NCBI GenBank assembly: GCA_963556255.1
Contig: OY744609.1
Location: 3,617,410-3,681,409 of the forward strand
Direction: 5' to 3'
Origin: Allolobophora icterica
Taxonomy: Eukaryota > Annelida > Clitellata > Crassiclitellata > Lumbricidae
Length of the DNA: 64,000 nt
Position numbers and translations under genes: made by a program. Below, in pieces: positions 32,691 through 44,735 of this stretch (positions within the stretch are counted from its first letter, which is position 1; each line of letters begins with the position of its first letter). Below the pieces are notes generated by a model, which saw only the letters and a list, made by a program, of their open reading frames with translations, made no database searches and had not been told where the DNA came from.

Positions 32691-33535
32691 ATTTAGATTT
32701 GTTGTTGAATTGCTGCATGCAACGAGGCAATTGACGGAATATAATTCTGTTAATTAATTCAATTTTTTAGCTTAATTGGTTTTAAACTGTAGAATATTTA
32801 TTAATTAGGGCACCAGTAAATGATAATGGCCTATTGATAAGTGTGTTACTGTAATACGCCGGTGCAATCAAGTGCACAATAAATAAATATCAAATTGGTA
32901 TCCGCTGATTCGATTCGAGATTCAATTGAAAATTTATGATTCGCAGGTCCCAGTTGTAATCGTAAACTTATTCTCCAAATTTATAAAGCGCCACCAACCT
33001 ATTCAAAAGCGTCAAGTTGCGGAGCGACTTTAAATAAGCTGGTTCCCAAGACTTAGCTTCCTTTCTATTATTTTTCTCCATTCGCGGTCAGAAATCTACA
33101 GATTGCAATTACAATGTAAACAAATGCGTCACTTACTTACTTACTTGTAACCAGAATGACTTATGTCAAAGTTCACGAGTCCACACTGAAAAATACTGAA
33201 GCTATCCAAATCTAATTCAGAGAATTCATACGGCTTCAAATCTGCCAGTGTTTAGATGAGACCCATATGTTTTAGTGAGTTCGCAGGAACGATAGGTCGA
33301 TAACCCCTCGTCTCAATGCAAAGTCAAATTGGACACCTTGGAAACTGTTTCAAATTCAATTATATATATCAGATATTCATCCATAGAGTTATTTATAGAC
33401 CACAATTCTTTCACAAGTAATTTGTGCATTTAGATCAAGATATCTGCTTAATTAAACAGCTCAAATATTTAATTGGCTGCTCAATTAGATGAATTATCTA
33501 GTATACACACCAAGATCAGACAATTTGGCATTTGA
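32691..33535. repeat. Old repeats, no gene
   Basis: A diverged copy of the region near 37600-37900 in the same orientation: 'gcgccaccaacc', 'cagaaatctacagattgcaattacaatgtaaacaa', '(ACTT)n', 'ggacaccttggaaactg', 'gatatctgcttaattaaacagctc'. Block-wise similarity to 37620-37900 suggests a shared older element. Confidence 0.55.
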
Positions 33536-33539
33536 ACTT

Positions 33540-34060
33540 ATGGTCCGTCGTTTTGGAACACTTTACCTTTGGAATTAACAAGTCTTCCGCCATTGTGCCA
33601 ATTTAAAAATAAATTGAAAGCATATTTATTGAATGCCTTGTAACTCTAAAATCAACCGATACTGTGACCTATCAATTGAGTTTAGTTAAGTGGCTAAGAG
33701 CCGGTTATGTACTAATTTGCTTGATTGTAAACCATTTCTAGTCAAAATGTTAGGTGATGGTTTGTGCTGTCTCATTATTGAATGCACAACTTTTGTAGGG
33801 CCAACAGCCGTACCTAATTGTTGTTAATTCTTTGGGCCGGATGATAGAAGGAGTGTAGGCCTATGTGTTGAGTGTGTTATGCAATTGAACTCTTGAAGTT
33901 AGAGATTCTCAACAGGTTCTGTGGACTGTGTTTATGTTGCTAATGAAACAATTCTACTGCTTGAATTGATCTTAAAATTTTTTTAGGGTTGGTGTGAAGC
34001 GGGTTGATTAAACTCAATGTTTAGGCACACAATGCTTGACAATTTCCAGAATATTCGCTG
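33540..34060 (+). pseudogene. LINE RT C-terminal fragment and 3' UTR
   Basis: 33540-33645 translates to the typical last block of CR1/L2/Rex-like ORFs (GPSFWNTLPLELTSLPPLCQ, then FKNKLKAYLLNAL and a stop). Only about 35 codons survive. The following 400 bases are non-coding and presumably UTR. Confidence 0.7.
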
Positions 34061-34419
34061 TATATTGCGATTTGTTGGTTTTAAAATTACAAGTTTTAAT
34101 CCTCTTTTTCCTGCATTAATTAGCAAATTCCAGTAAATACTTAATTACGATGGCTGAATCGTAATCGTAATCTCGAGATTTCTACAGCGCCCAAAAGAGA
34201 GAAGAATTCATAGGCAGGTGGGGTCAACATGGATTCCAGGTCAGGACCCAGAGGGTCAGGCAGACAGACAGTCAGACGGCTTCGATGGACTGTGTTTAGA
34301 ATTGGAGCGGCGAGAAGATGGAGGAAGAACTGAAGTCAGGTAGGTCATCACCAGACACTTTCGAACATTTTGGTCACATTAGTACCTATAGACGCCAGAC
34401 AACGTTTTCAAGTAGTAGT

Positions 34420-34690
<271 letters not shown>

Positions 34691-34999
34691 TGGTGTTGTT
34701 ATAATGGTAGTAGTACTAGTAATAGTTACGTCTCAATTATGTAGCGTATTTTCTGGTAAATTTAATTGTTTACCAGAAGTCGATCGGAATTCAATGGGAC
34801 ACAAAGCAAATGGCTGAAACGCAGAATGCTCAGTCAAATGTGGAGGGCATTTCCGGCAGGATGGAAATTAATTCCGCCTCACGTGATCTGGATTCACGAA
34901 TGTCTTCTGCAATGTTAGGAAGATGGAACCAAAAGAAATGACACAAAGGGGTCATTCGAAGGAATCTTCGTTCGAAGGGAATTAAAATGTCGAGACAAA

Positions 35000-35009
35000 G
35001 AGACAGGCA

Positions 35010-35043
<34 letters not shown>

Positions 35044-35190
35044 GGACGGGTGGAATGAGAGATGGACAAAGACAGACAGATCTGATAGACGAAACCACGG
35101 ATGGACAGACGGACGGGCGGACGGGCGGACGGACTGATAGTCAGACAGAGAGACAAATAGACAGAGAAAGACAGAGAATGATAGACAGAA
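35000..35190. repeat. (GACA)n and (GGAC)n tract
   Basis: Tetranucleotide GACA repeats with GGACGGGC variants. Equivalent tracts lie at 46030-46270 and 52260-52350 in blocks C and D. Confidence 0.9.
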
Positions 35191-37261
35191 TGACAGAGCC
35201 GCGGAGACTATGAGAGGGATAGTTAGTTTTTATTTTCCGAACTTAAAGACCAGAGGTACAATGATATTCAATTTATGGGTGTAACCCACTGCAAATAGCC
35301 CCTTTCCTTCGCTTTAACAGATTTGGAAAGAAAATGTATCCCTCGTCAGGCGCTGCATAGATGATAGTTTTAGGTGGTGGTGGTGAATGGTTAGAGCGTT
35401 CTATTTAGACACCTTTAACACAGTTTTAACCAATGCTATATAGGCAGGAGATGCAGTGGGTGATTCGCTGGAAGCGCTTCAGTTAGACACCCTTAAATCG
35501 GATATTCCTAAAGATATAATTACAAGAACGAACAACGCATGTCACATCGGTGACCCTTATCAGTAACGTAAGGTCGACGGACCTGACCGCTAGATGTCGC
35601 TAAACAATAGAACTAACAGCGGATTGGTAAGGCCGCTCTCTTTAGACACCTTTAAAAAGTGGTCCACTAGTGCTATATAGATACGGGAATCGAATAGCTT
35701 AAAAAAATCATGGAAGCTAGAATGATGATCAACGATGGAAACAAACAGCCAATTGGTTAGAATAATAATAATAATAATATTTATTCTTTAATTAAGCGCC
35801 TGCAAACGCACTGCGCTGTACATGTACATGTTATGCGATAAATCTTAACTACTAACAGAACAGACAGCCTGCAATACACGGCCCAAATTGCAGCCTACAA
35901 AGCATGTCCGCCTATGGGACTCGATCTCTGTACCTCTCGCACTCTACGCCAGATGTTATCCAATGCGCTATCGGGCCCCCCCCCCCCGATAGCGCTCGCC
36001 TTGTAACGCGAAGTGTACGGATTCGAGTCTCCTCCTCTGAAACGGCTGCTCTGTGGAGAGACTGAGGAAGTCCTTCACTCACTGTTGCTCAATGCCATCG
36101 ATTGATGCTTGATCGTTGTGCAGTGGCGCTTAATAAATACACAATATAAAATTATAACACGTTCTATGTTCTTCTGTGTTTGCGACGGGTTTTCCAATTC
36201 TGACAACAATTCTGTCCGGCGGTGCTTTGAGGGCTTGGCCCCTCCATACCTGTGAGAGCTCTGCTGTCCCACCTCATGTGTCAACAGCAAATCCGAAGCA
36301 CAAATGTTAATCTAATCAAATTCGATCTAATCTAATCCAAACCAATCCTGTCTTGTCCGATCCAGTTATGCTGATCAAATATAGTCTAATATAGTTCAGA
36401 TTCAGTTATTAAATCCTGTTTATTCCAGTCCAATGAAGCCTAATATCTTCTAATCTAATCATTTCTAATCCAATCCAATAATCTGACCTAATCTAATCAG
36501 ATCCAACATTGTCTTCTCTAGCTCCATCTATCATAATTAATATATCATAATTTTATATAATATAAAATGATTTGACATGTATAACATAACATAACTTAAC
36601 ATATTATAACTTTACGTAGTTACTAAGGAAATTTGATAATTATATACTATTGCTACTATATGTTACAGTATTGCATTCAATGCAACAATATGTACAGAAT
36701 CGCATTGTAGATTGTATAATCGATTGTTAGCTAATCGATGAAAATGCAATGCATTCTAATCCAGTCAATTCTATCTCGAGCAAATCTAATCTAATCTAAT
36801 TGGATTCCGTTGATCTAATCCTTGTAGGTGTTGGATTAAAGAGAGCTATCTGCATTGGATCGTATTCGGGGTTATTGTCATCACCCTCGTTGTTAGCCTC
36901 TAATATTATCTGTCGTAATTGTATCGTAGATACAGTATCTACAATAATTGTATTGATGCTTTTGAAAAGTTTTATCAAATATGAAAATAATTGTAAAACG
37001 ACCGCTTAAAAGCATCTGATACTTCTGTTAAAAAAGGTGTCGGTAATAGTAATAATAAATGAGAATCTGCTGTAGTTGAAATCTGTATTTATCTAGCGCC
37101 TTTCCACAGCTTGCACTGTAATTGCTGTAGCTTAATATCGAAGATATTATACAATTGCTGTATGAGCATTTATAGTTTTCTGTGATACCGAGATTTTTAA
37201 GAGATTTAAGAGCTTTTAGTCATCCAGATTCCTCTTCTGTTTTATATCTCCTTCTCTCACC

Positions 37262-37460
37262 GCTTTGGGGAGGGGTGATAGAGTAATGGTAACACTCACG
37301 CCCAGGAGAGCAGCAGTACGCGGTTCGATTCCCGCAACCCCCTCGGGCGGGCGCCTTGCATGGCTGCCATAACGTGTGTTTGATAATTGTACTGTCATGT
37401 CTCAGTGTAATCTTACTGTGTTTGTCGGTTTGAATTATTAAAGAAAAAGATTATTATTAA
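37262..37460 (+). mobile_element. tRNA-derived SINE with good A and B boxes
   Basis: TGATAGAGTAATGG (about 37276-37289) fits a pol III box A, and GGTTCGATTCC (37322-37332) is a perfect box B about 33 bases downstream. The T-stem GCGG/CCGC closes around it. A non-tRNA body and a TTATTATT end follow. No proper anticodon or acceptor stem is evident, so it is a SINE and not a tRNA gene. It is the best-preserved pol III promoter in the window. Confidence 0.75.
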
Positions 37461-37469
37461 ACTCTAAAC

Positions 37470-38520
37470 ACCATCCACTGTAAATGTTTGACTGTCTGCC
37501 TGCCTCACTCTTTGGTTCTTGATCTGGATCCGCTTTTGACCTTCACCTGCTTATCGATTTAGTGTTTTGCTGAACGCCTGTGAATAAGATGGTTGCCTCG
37601 ACGTAGCTTTCTTTCTTTCTTCGGGCGCTGCAGAAATCTCAAGACTGCGATTACGATGTAAACAATGCAAAGAAATGCGTCACTTACTCACTTACTTGTA
37701 GCTAAAATTACTCTCATGTCAAAATGCAAACTAAAATTGGACATGTTTAAAACGAGTTCGACCCAAGCTATATAAACCAGATATTAAGAAATTGGGTTAT
37801 TCGTTTACGACGAAATTAATTTGTGCATTTACATTAAGATATCTACTTAATTAAACAGCTAAAAAATTTGACTGGCTGCTCAATTAGCTGGATTAATTGG
37901 TTGTTTCATGTCCTCTGACCAGGCTATATAAATATATACGGTAGATGACTACTCAGCTAGTCAGCTTCGTTTAGAAAGATATAGTAGCTTAAAGAGACGA
38001 TGTAAGATCAGTGTCATTTTCGGGTGATGCCAGACCCAGGCATGGATCTATGCCAGACCCAGGCATGGATCTTTCTGTGGACACAGCGTACATCCACAGC
38101 AACTGACCGACATTTTAGTTTCAACTGCGTCAACTTATATGATGTAATATGGATATCAAACATCCTGGTCGATGTAAAAATTGCTGAAAGCCAGTTTATA
38201 GTGCGAACGCTTCATTGCGCTATTTATATACCTTTTTATCGCGTAATCCAACGTTATATAAGTCCAATTTCCATTTAGTCGGTATATAATCTCTGTCATT
38301 GTTGACCCTGGTTGAGAGAAATCATAAGAAGTCCAATCAAAACTTCATGTTGATGAATCTCACGTGTTAAGAGAAAATATTGAAGTGCAATCCAACTTTT
38401 ATCGTCCTACACCCGCTAATTACACTACAAAAAAACTGCCATACGTACTGTGTTTCACATCCGTTGAAGCGTTAGCTCCAAACAAACATTTAAGGATTAT
38501 CAAATCGTAACATTAAACCA
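37470..38520. repeat. Old repeats including a 21-bp tandem duplication
   Basis: Related to 32990-33480 up to about 37900. At 38028-38069 the 21-bp unit GCCAGACCCAGGCATGGATCT occurs twice in tandem. The related single unit at 12328 precedes the same downstream sequence, 'tatatacctttttatcgcgtaatccaacgttatataagtcc'. No gene is seen. Confidence 0.55.
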
Positions 38521-38524
38521 AATA

Positions 38525-39085
38525 AATATGTTTCAAACTGGCCTATTTATGTATCGGTTTCATTCTTACAAGTTGCCACTGTCCTTTAATTGTTACTTTA
38601 AGATGGGAGTTTCCATTCATTCTCATCAGACACGTAATGCTAATATGTATCGTCCTGAATATGCACGGATCAATGCTAAAAGGTTTTCCATTAAATGTCA
38701 GGGCCCTATGCTATGGAATGCTTTACCTGTAGTAATAACCTCGGCACTGCCCATTAGTCGTTTTAAAACTATAGGGAAGGTCTTACATCATAAATCAAAG
38801 GTCATAAAAACATGCTACTTGAATATGTACTTAACTGTTAACCTACTTAAGTTATGCATTATTTTGCTATTATTGAATTTGGTTTAGGCGTTAGTTAAGA
38901 ATAAATAAATCAAACACTTTGAATGTTTATCGTCCGTCCAGCTAGTGATCATTTCCTGGGTGCCCCAGATAGCGGGACTTGTCCCTTTGGGGTCTCCATT
39001 TACGACACTCCACCTGTTAAAAAACACCTGACTGTAATTTATGTTTTGCAAGTTGTTGTGTTTTAATAAACGGATTGATTGATTG
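38525..39085 (+). pseudogene. LINE RT C-terminus and 3' UTR with (GATT)n end
   Basis: The frame 38528-38887 has the closing RT motifs FMYRFHSYKLPLSF, HSHQTRNANMYRPEYAR and KRFSIKCQGPMLWNALPVVI, typical of CR1/L2/Rex-like LINEs. The 3' UTR contains 'ccccagatagcgggacttgtccctttggggtctccatttacgac' and ends 'tttaataaacggattgattgattgg', a polyadenylation-like AATAAA plus (GATT)n. It is 5'-truncated. The ATG is unlikely to be the original start. Confidence 0.78.
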
Positions 39086-40710
39086 GAGGGACGCTATATA
39101 CATGTAATTCCTATAATCTAATGACTTCTATAGCGCCGTTAGAAACATTCTGTTTTAATTGACCTTTTACCATTGTGAAGGTTTGCCTTGAGAACTACAC
39201 TTTGTACACGCAATTTTTCCTGAAACTACGCTAAATGAATTCTGATTACAATGATATACAGATTGTCATACAAGATGTTCGTGTGTCTGTGTGGTAGGCA
39301 GGCGGTGCGTGCAACGGTCATTCTTATTCCACTTCTTGGCGTACAGTTCATTTTGTTTCCAATTCGACCACCAGAGGGAACACTACTCAACGAAGTCTAC
39401 CTCTTCTCCATCGCCCTCGTCACCTCTCTCCAGGTTCACACTCCCATTTGTTTTGCTCTTAGCAGTGGCGCTATATAAATGTTCGATTACAATCGCAATT
39501 ACAATTACGACTGATAGGCAAGATGATCGGTCGATGCTTTTTTCGTTAGACATTGGCGCTATAGAAGTTGCCAATTAAGAAGTAACAAAAACAAGCATGA
39601 CTATGATTGATTGATTTATTTGGTTGATTGATTGTTTGAAGGATTGAACGATTTTATGAATCATTGATCGGTGGTTCGATTGATTGAATAATTACTTGGT
39701 TGATTGATCGAGTACTTAACTGTTCGATTGATTGAACGAATGAATGAAGGAAAGCATAACAATGCCGACAATCACGACAAAGAATAATCATCACGATGAC
39801 CATCAGCCTCATTGTCATTTTCGTCATTATGATCATTGTCATCATCATCACGACTCATGCATTATGAATACAATTTGTAATGTTAAACGTTTCTGTAAAC
39901 ATATCTGTAAACATTTCTGTTGTGTTAGGGTTTGTTTGTGGCCATCTTGTTTTGCTTCTTCAACGGACAGGTAGGACTTTGAATCATCTCGAAATTCTCC
40001 CTTTCATTTTGCAAGGCTGGGTATGATCCTAATGTAATCTAATCGTAGCCTACAGCTGTGAGTAACAGAATCTAATACAATCGAAGTGCATCCGATTCAA
40101 AATTAATCTAATCTAATGTAGGCCAATCATTAATCCAATTACATTTACAATTACATTTACATTTACACAATGCCATACAAGATGTTTATGCGTGAGGAGG
40201 AAGGCCGTACACAAACACAGGCAGACAGTCATACACACAAATAAACAGACAGATAGACACATAGATAGACAGACAGACACACACAGCCACACATACAGAC
40301 AGTAATATGTAATGACATATTCTTACAATATCTGATAAAAATAGATCTAGTGAAAGAGCAATGCAATAGTGAATGGCTGACACAAATATAAGGTTTTCAT
40401 GTTAAACCGTATTTTTCTTAATAAGCCATTAAACATGGGCTTCATTTGTTATGTAATAATGTTATGTTTATATTATGTTAGTTTGTATGTTATATAATGT
40501 TACCCAGTCGATAGCTTCTCGTCTAAATGCAAACTCAAATGAACACCTTTAAAACGTATTACACGACGACAATATGAACGTAGTCCTTACTCTTAAATGC
40601 ACGTACATAGATATTCCCATCTAAGAAACTAACGAATAGCACTTTAGTTGCTGTTTAACGACGATGTTCCATATTACAAAGACGATTAGCATCGTCCTCC
40701 TCCTTTATTG
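39086..40710. repeat. Microsatellites and SINE tails, no gene
   Basis: Contains a tail 'agcagtggcgctatataaatgttcgattacaatcgcaattacaattac' (39463-39509), GATT-rich sequence (39600-39745), a CAT/ATC-rich stretch (39785-39860), a CAGA/GACA-type tract (40215-40300) and a forward module 'aactcaaatgaacacctttaaaacg' (40525-40555). Short frames here look random. Confidence 0.5.
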
Positions 40711-40935
40711 ACTATTGGGACTGGCACTACCAGTGGCGTTATGTTATGTAGGTGATGTTGGTGATATCTCGTCGTTGGCAGCGCAGAGATTCTGCTATGC
40801 GCCGCCTATCGTCAACCCAGACAGTCACCCTCGCGTCACACACCAACGACCGCAAGAGGGAGTCACACACGCGCTCGACGACGTCATCGACGACACCTCT
40901 CCACTGTATGACGTCACCTGACGACGTCGACGACA
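40711..40935. repeat. GACG-rich segment behind a GGACTGGCACTACCAG motif
   Basis: The R-family motif at 40719-40736 is followed by sequence rich in CGACG/GACGTC, including TGACGTCA at 40909-40916. Three overlapping short frames exist. None has motifs and I call none of them. Confidence 0.5.
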
Positions 40936-40982
40936 ATTCGTTCGTGTAGTTGACCTAATTATCGACAGTGTGGGGAGTTTCT

Positions 40983-41219
40983 ATTGGCCAGAGATTACGC
41001 CACGCTTCTGTTCTATTTATAGACCTATTTTCAATCGACTAGAGATGACGTCAAGTGTGTGTTGTATTTTTTAGCCCCATCTTCCATTGGTCACAGATTA
41101 CGTCAAACGTCTTTTCCTTTTGTTGCTCGATCTTCCATTGGCCATAAATGACGTAACGCGTTTATTGCGTTTATTCTGTTGGTATCTCGGTCTACCATTG
41201 TTGGCCAGAGATGACGTCA
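40983..41219 (+). promoter_or_regulatory. Five-unit array of CCAAT-box and CRE-like motifs
   Basis: Units of about 52 bp each pair an ATTGG (reverse CCAAT box) with a CRE-like site: ATTGGCCA/ATTACGCCA (40983, 40994), CAATCGA/TGACGTCA (41031, 41046), ATTGG/TTACGTCA (41086, 41098), ATTGGCCA/TGACGTAA (41137, 41149) and TTGGCCA/TGACGTCA (41201, 41212). A sixth TGACGTCA lies upstream at 40909. NF-Y plus CREB/ATF sites are common in promoters. No gene is identifiable downstream, so this may be a repeat-borne promoter or a coincidence of a tandem repeat. Confidence 0.5.
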
Positions 41220-42270
41220 CGGTTTAATTCTTTTTATAGTTCTGTCCGCACTATGACTTCTGCTTGAGAACGGTTTGTGTGAGGAACAACCTATATTTCC
41301 AAAGCGGGTTAAGTTAAACGAGGTTCTAGGCCTAGATATCATACCAATAAGACCCTAAGAGCAAAGTTCACGATATTCAGGTCAAGCAGGTATTGTGAGT
41401 ATAACGTATGCAGACAAATATTCGGATGGGATTTGTAAATTTGACCTTATTTCTGTATGCAAAAATTGACAACGACTTTTTGTCTCACAGTTCTCCGATG
41501 ACCTTTTGACATTTTCTTCTAGCAGCGAGGCTTTTAAACCCCAAAGACATCGATGAACTCTTTTTGACCCCATTCCTATCCTTAGATGTTTTATCTGACA
41601 ACCATATTTAAAAATGCAACTCTGCGTTTATGCTCTGCTCTGTGTAGTTTCGGATTTTCCAATCAACTTTTATTTTTCACAACATGACAGGGTAGGGGGC
41701 GAGAAATGTTTGGGGAAGAGGGCTTGAATGGACAGACCTGTAACATGTTTTGGCTTGAATGTTCATAAAGGCCGAGAGGAGAGGATTACAGCGGCTATGA
41801 TCAGACGGACGTTTTATTCACTACAATTCTATACAAAATGCAATACAAGCTATTATAATACGACACAATACAGTACATTACAATAAAATACAATACACGA
41901 TTTTGAAAATGCCCCTTCGGAAGGTCAGAAGAACACAATGAACGCTGGAAATGGGTATTCTCCGGATAAGTATCTTAAATTCCTGATTTATTTTCTCGGG
42001 TCAAATGATAACACTGCAAATAATAACTCAAATTAGACACCTCAAACACCGGTTCACGCCATGCTATATAAATTAAATATTGACTAATCTAAATAAGTCG
42101 ACCGCTTCCTTGGAATAGTAGAATAGAATAATTACACTGAGAGAAGTCGTCTAAATCTATACAGAGAACGAGGAGAAGAGTAAATATGGACACCGAAAGA
42201 TGTAAAACGTTTGGAATTTGCGATTCGTGAGGCAGCCTAAGGTGTGGTAAACGCTTGGCTGTTAAGGTAT
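41220..42270. other. No recognisable gene
   Basis: Mostly unique-looking sequence to about 41800, then AATAC-like stretches (41840-41900) and a forward GACACCTCAAACACCGG...GCTATATAAA module at 42034-42072. The 63-codon minus-strand frame at 41382-41573 has no recognisable features. If the window holds an undetected exon or promoter-proximal sequence, 41220-41800 is the likeliest place. Confidence 0.4.
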
Positions 42271-42275
42271 GCGGC

Positions 42276-43484
42276 AGGTAAGGTAAGGTAAGGTAAGGTA
42301 AGGTAAGGTAAGGTAAGGTAAGGTAAGGTAAGATCAGGTAAGGTAAGGTAAGGTAAGATCAGGTAAGGTAAGGTAAGATCAGGTAAGGTAAGGTAAGGTA
42401 AGATCAGGTAAGGTAAGGTAAGATCAGGTAAGGTAAGGTAAGATCAGGTAAGGTAAGGTAAGATCAGGTAAGGAAAGGTAAGGTAAGATCAGGTAAGTTA
42501 AGGTAAGGTAAGATCAGGTAAGGTAAGGTAAGGTAAGATCAGGTAAGGTAAGGTAAGATCAGGTAAGGTAAGGTAAGGTAAGATCAGGTAAGTTAAGGTA
42601 AGGTAAGATCAGGTAAGGTAAGGTAAGGTAAGGTAAGATCAGGTAAGGTAAGGTAAGATCAGGTAAGGTAAGGTAAGGTAAGATCAGGTAAGGTAAGGTA
42701 AGGTAAGATCAGGTAAGGTAAGGTAAGGTAAGGTAAGATCAGGTAAGGTAAGGTAAGGTAAGATCAGGTAAGGTAAGGTAAGGTAAGGTAAGGTAAGATC
42801 AGGTAAGGTAAGGTAAGGTAAGGTAAGGTAAGGTAAGGTAAGATCAGGTAAGGTAAGGTAAGATCAGGTAAGGTAAGGTAAGGTAAGATCAGGTAAGGTA
42901 AGGTAAGATCAGGTAAGGTAAGGTAAGATCAGGTAAGGTAAGGTAAGATCAGGTAAGGAAAGGTAAGGTAAGGTAAGATCAGGTAAGTTAAGGTAAGGTA
43001 AGATCAGGTAAGGTAAGGTAAGGTAAGATCAGGTAAGGTAAGGTAAGGTAAGATCAGGTAAGGTAAGGTAAGATCAGGTAAGGTAAGGTAAGGTAAGGTA
43101 AGGTAAGATCAGGTAAGGTAAGGTAAGGTAAGATCAGGTAAGGTAAGGTAAGGTAAGGTAAGATCAGGTAAGGTAAGGTAAGGTAAGATCAGGTAAGGTA
43201 AGGTAAGATCAGGTAAGGTAAGGTAAGATCAGGTAAGGTAAGGTAAGGTAAGATCAGGTAAGGTAAGGTAAGGTAAGATCAGGTAAGGTAAGGTAAGGTA
43301 AGTTCAGGTAAGGTAAGGTAAGGTAAGGTAAGATCAGGTAATGTAAGATCAGGTAAGGTAAGGTAAGGTAAGATCAGGTAAGGTAAGGTAAGGTAAGATC
43401 AGGTAAGGTAAGGTAAGGTAAGGTAAGATCAGGTAAGGTAAGGTAAGGTAAGGTAAGATCAGGTAAGGTAAGGTAAGGTAAGGT
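42276..43484 (+). repeat. GGTAA pentamer minisatellite with GATCA interruptions
   Basis: About 240 pentamers of AGGTA over 1.2 kb. Roughly 45 of them are replaced by AGATC, giving AGATCAGGTAAGG at spacings of 15-40 bases, always in register with the pentamer. Rare variants are AGTTC, AGGAA and ATGTA. On the plus strand CAGGTAAGG recurs at every interruption, and it is close to the consensus 5' splice site. There is no open reading frame. Confidence 0.97.
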
Positions 43485-43793
43485 CCGCATGAACACTGGA
43501 CACAAACTACTAGATGCATATAAGTAACTCAATGACATCCTTATACTGTGATACTGGATGAAGGAGGAGGGCGACGCTAATCATCTTCCTTATGACACAG
43601 CGTCGTCAAAGAGCAACTACCGTTACTACCAATCTTGGGATTACATTGCGACTAAGTCAGTAATGCATGATGAAGTCGACGTCAATTTGAACTGACACAA
43701 CTTTCTGTGAAGCTGAGATATTTCATAGATTTGAGTCATTAAACACTTTAAAGACTAAATTACACTAAACCAATGCAGCTCGTCGTTGGAGTG

Positions 43794-44336
43794 CAGTGTG
43801 ATTCTCGTTAACGTTAACGATAACGAAAATGTTCGTTAACGAACAAAAAATGATTTCGTTAACGATAACTATAACTATAACTAAAAAATATCATTAACTA
43901 TAACTATAACTATAACAAAAATAACACTAACGAAAATTCATTGCTATTTTCGTTAATACGAATAAAAAAAGTGCAATATCAACTAACGTGAGAACGTGAA
44001 AATACACCCGTTAACGAAAGCAAAATGATTCCTATGTTCGCCTTGGATGTCGGTGAATATGGAGCGCTGTGTATTCATGAAGCTGAATGCACCCATTCGT
44101 CAAAGCTCTAAGCAAATTATTGTGTAACACGTCTTCATAATTCAGTGTGATTTTCATTAACGATAACGGTAACGAAAATGTTTTCGTTAACGAAAGCAAA
44201 ATGATTTCGTTAACGATAACTATAACTGTAACTAAAAAATAATATTAACTATAACTGTAACTATAACTAAAATGAAAAACCATTAACTATAACTGTAACT
44301 GTAACTAAAATAAAATCTGTAAGGAGAATCACACTG
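43794..44336. mobile_element. hAT-like MITE with 8-bp TSD
   Basis: The ends CAGTGTGATTCTC... and ...GGAGAATCACACTG are inverted over 13 bp. A perfect 8-bp duplication TTGGAGTG lies at 43786-43793 and 44337-44344. The interior has subterminal TTAACGATAACG and TATAACTATAACT arrays and no ORF. A second internal CAGTGTGATTTTC at 44146 starts a near copy of the left half, so the element looks dimeric. The CAGTG start and 8-bp target duplication fit hAT. Confidence 0.9.
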
Positions 44337-44344
44337 TTGGAGTG

Positions 44345-44735
44345 TTAACCCGATTCCTCGTCCTTCTTTTATCTCTCTCACCGCTTCACTGTAGCCTTTG
44401 TCTAGAAGAAAGACAGAAAGCTAGGTCGCGGGAATCATGTTATTCGCAGGCGCTCAGAAAAAGAACTAAATCGTTAAGCAGGTATGGTTCAAAATCGATT
44501 CCAGATCAAGATCCAAGGCTCAGGAAAAATAATTTATGTGGATGTCAACTGTCTTTGCTGTAAATAAGATGTCGTTAAACTCTGAATCCATCCATCCATC
44601 GGGTCATTTATATACCATGGTTCATTCAAAATTGGTTTGCGCATTTGGATCAAGATATCTGCTTAAACAGCTGAAAAATTGTATTGTCTGCTCAGACCAT
44701 CAACTGGATTGAGTGTTAATTTGACTACTCAATGT
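44345..44735. repeat. Repeat fragments
   Basis: 'ggatgtcaactgtctttgctgtaaataagatgtcgttaaactctga' (44538-44585) is a forward tail module. 'gatcaagatatctgcttaaacagctg' matches 33430 and 37840. Confidence 0.55.

Noticed and set aside
37262..37345. Possible functional tRNA gene
   Set aside because: The A and B boxes are good, but acceptor and anticodon stems do not fold properly and a SINE body follows.
40715..40949. Overlapping short frames of 65-68 residues on both strands
   Set aside because: Caused by GACGTC-rich sequence without stops. No motif or codon pattern supports coding.
42276..43484. CRISPR-like array
   Set aside because: The units are a 5-bp satellite with in-phase variants. There are no spacers of unique sequence, and the context is eukaryotic.
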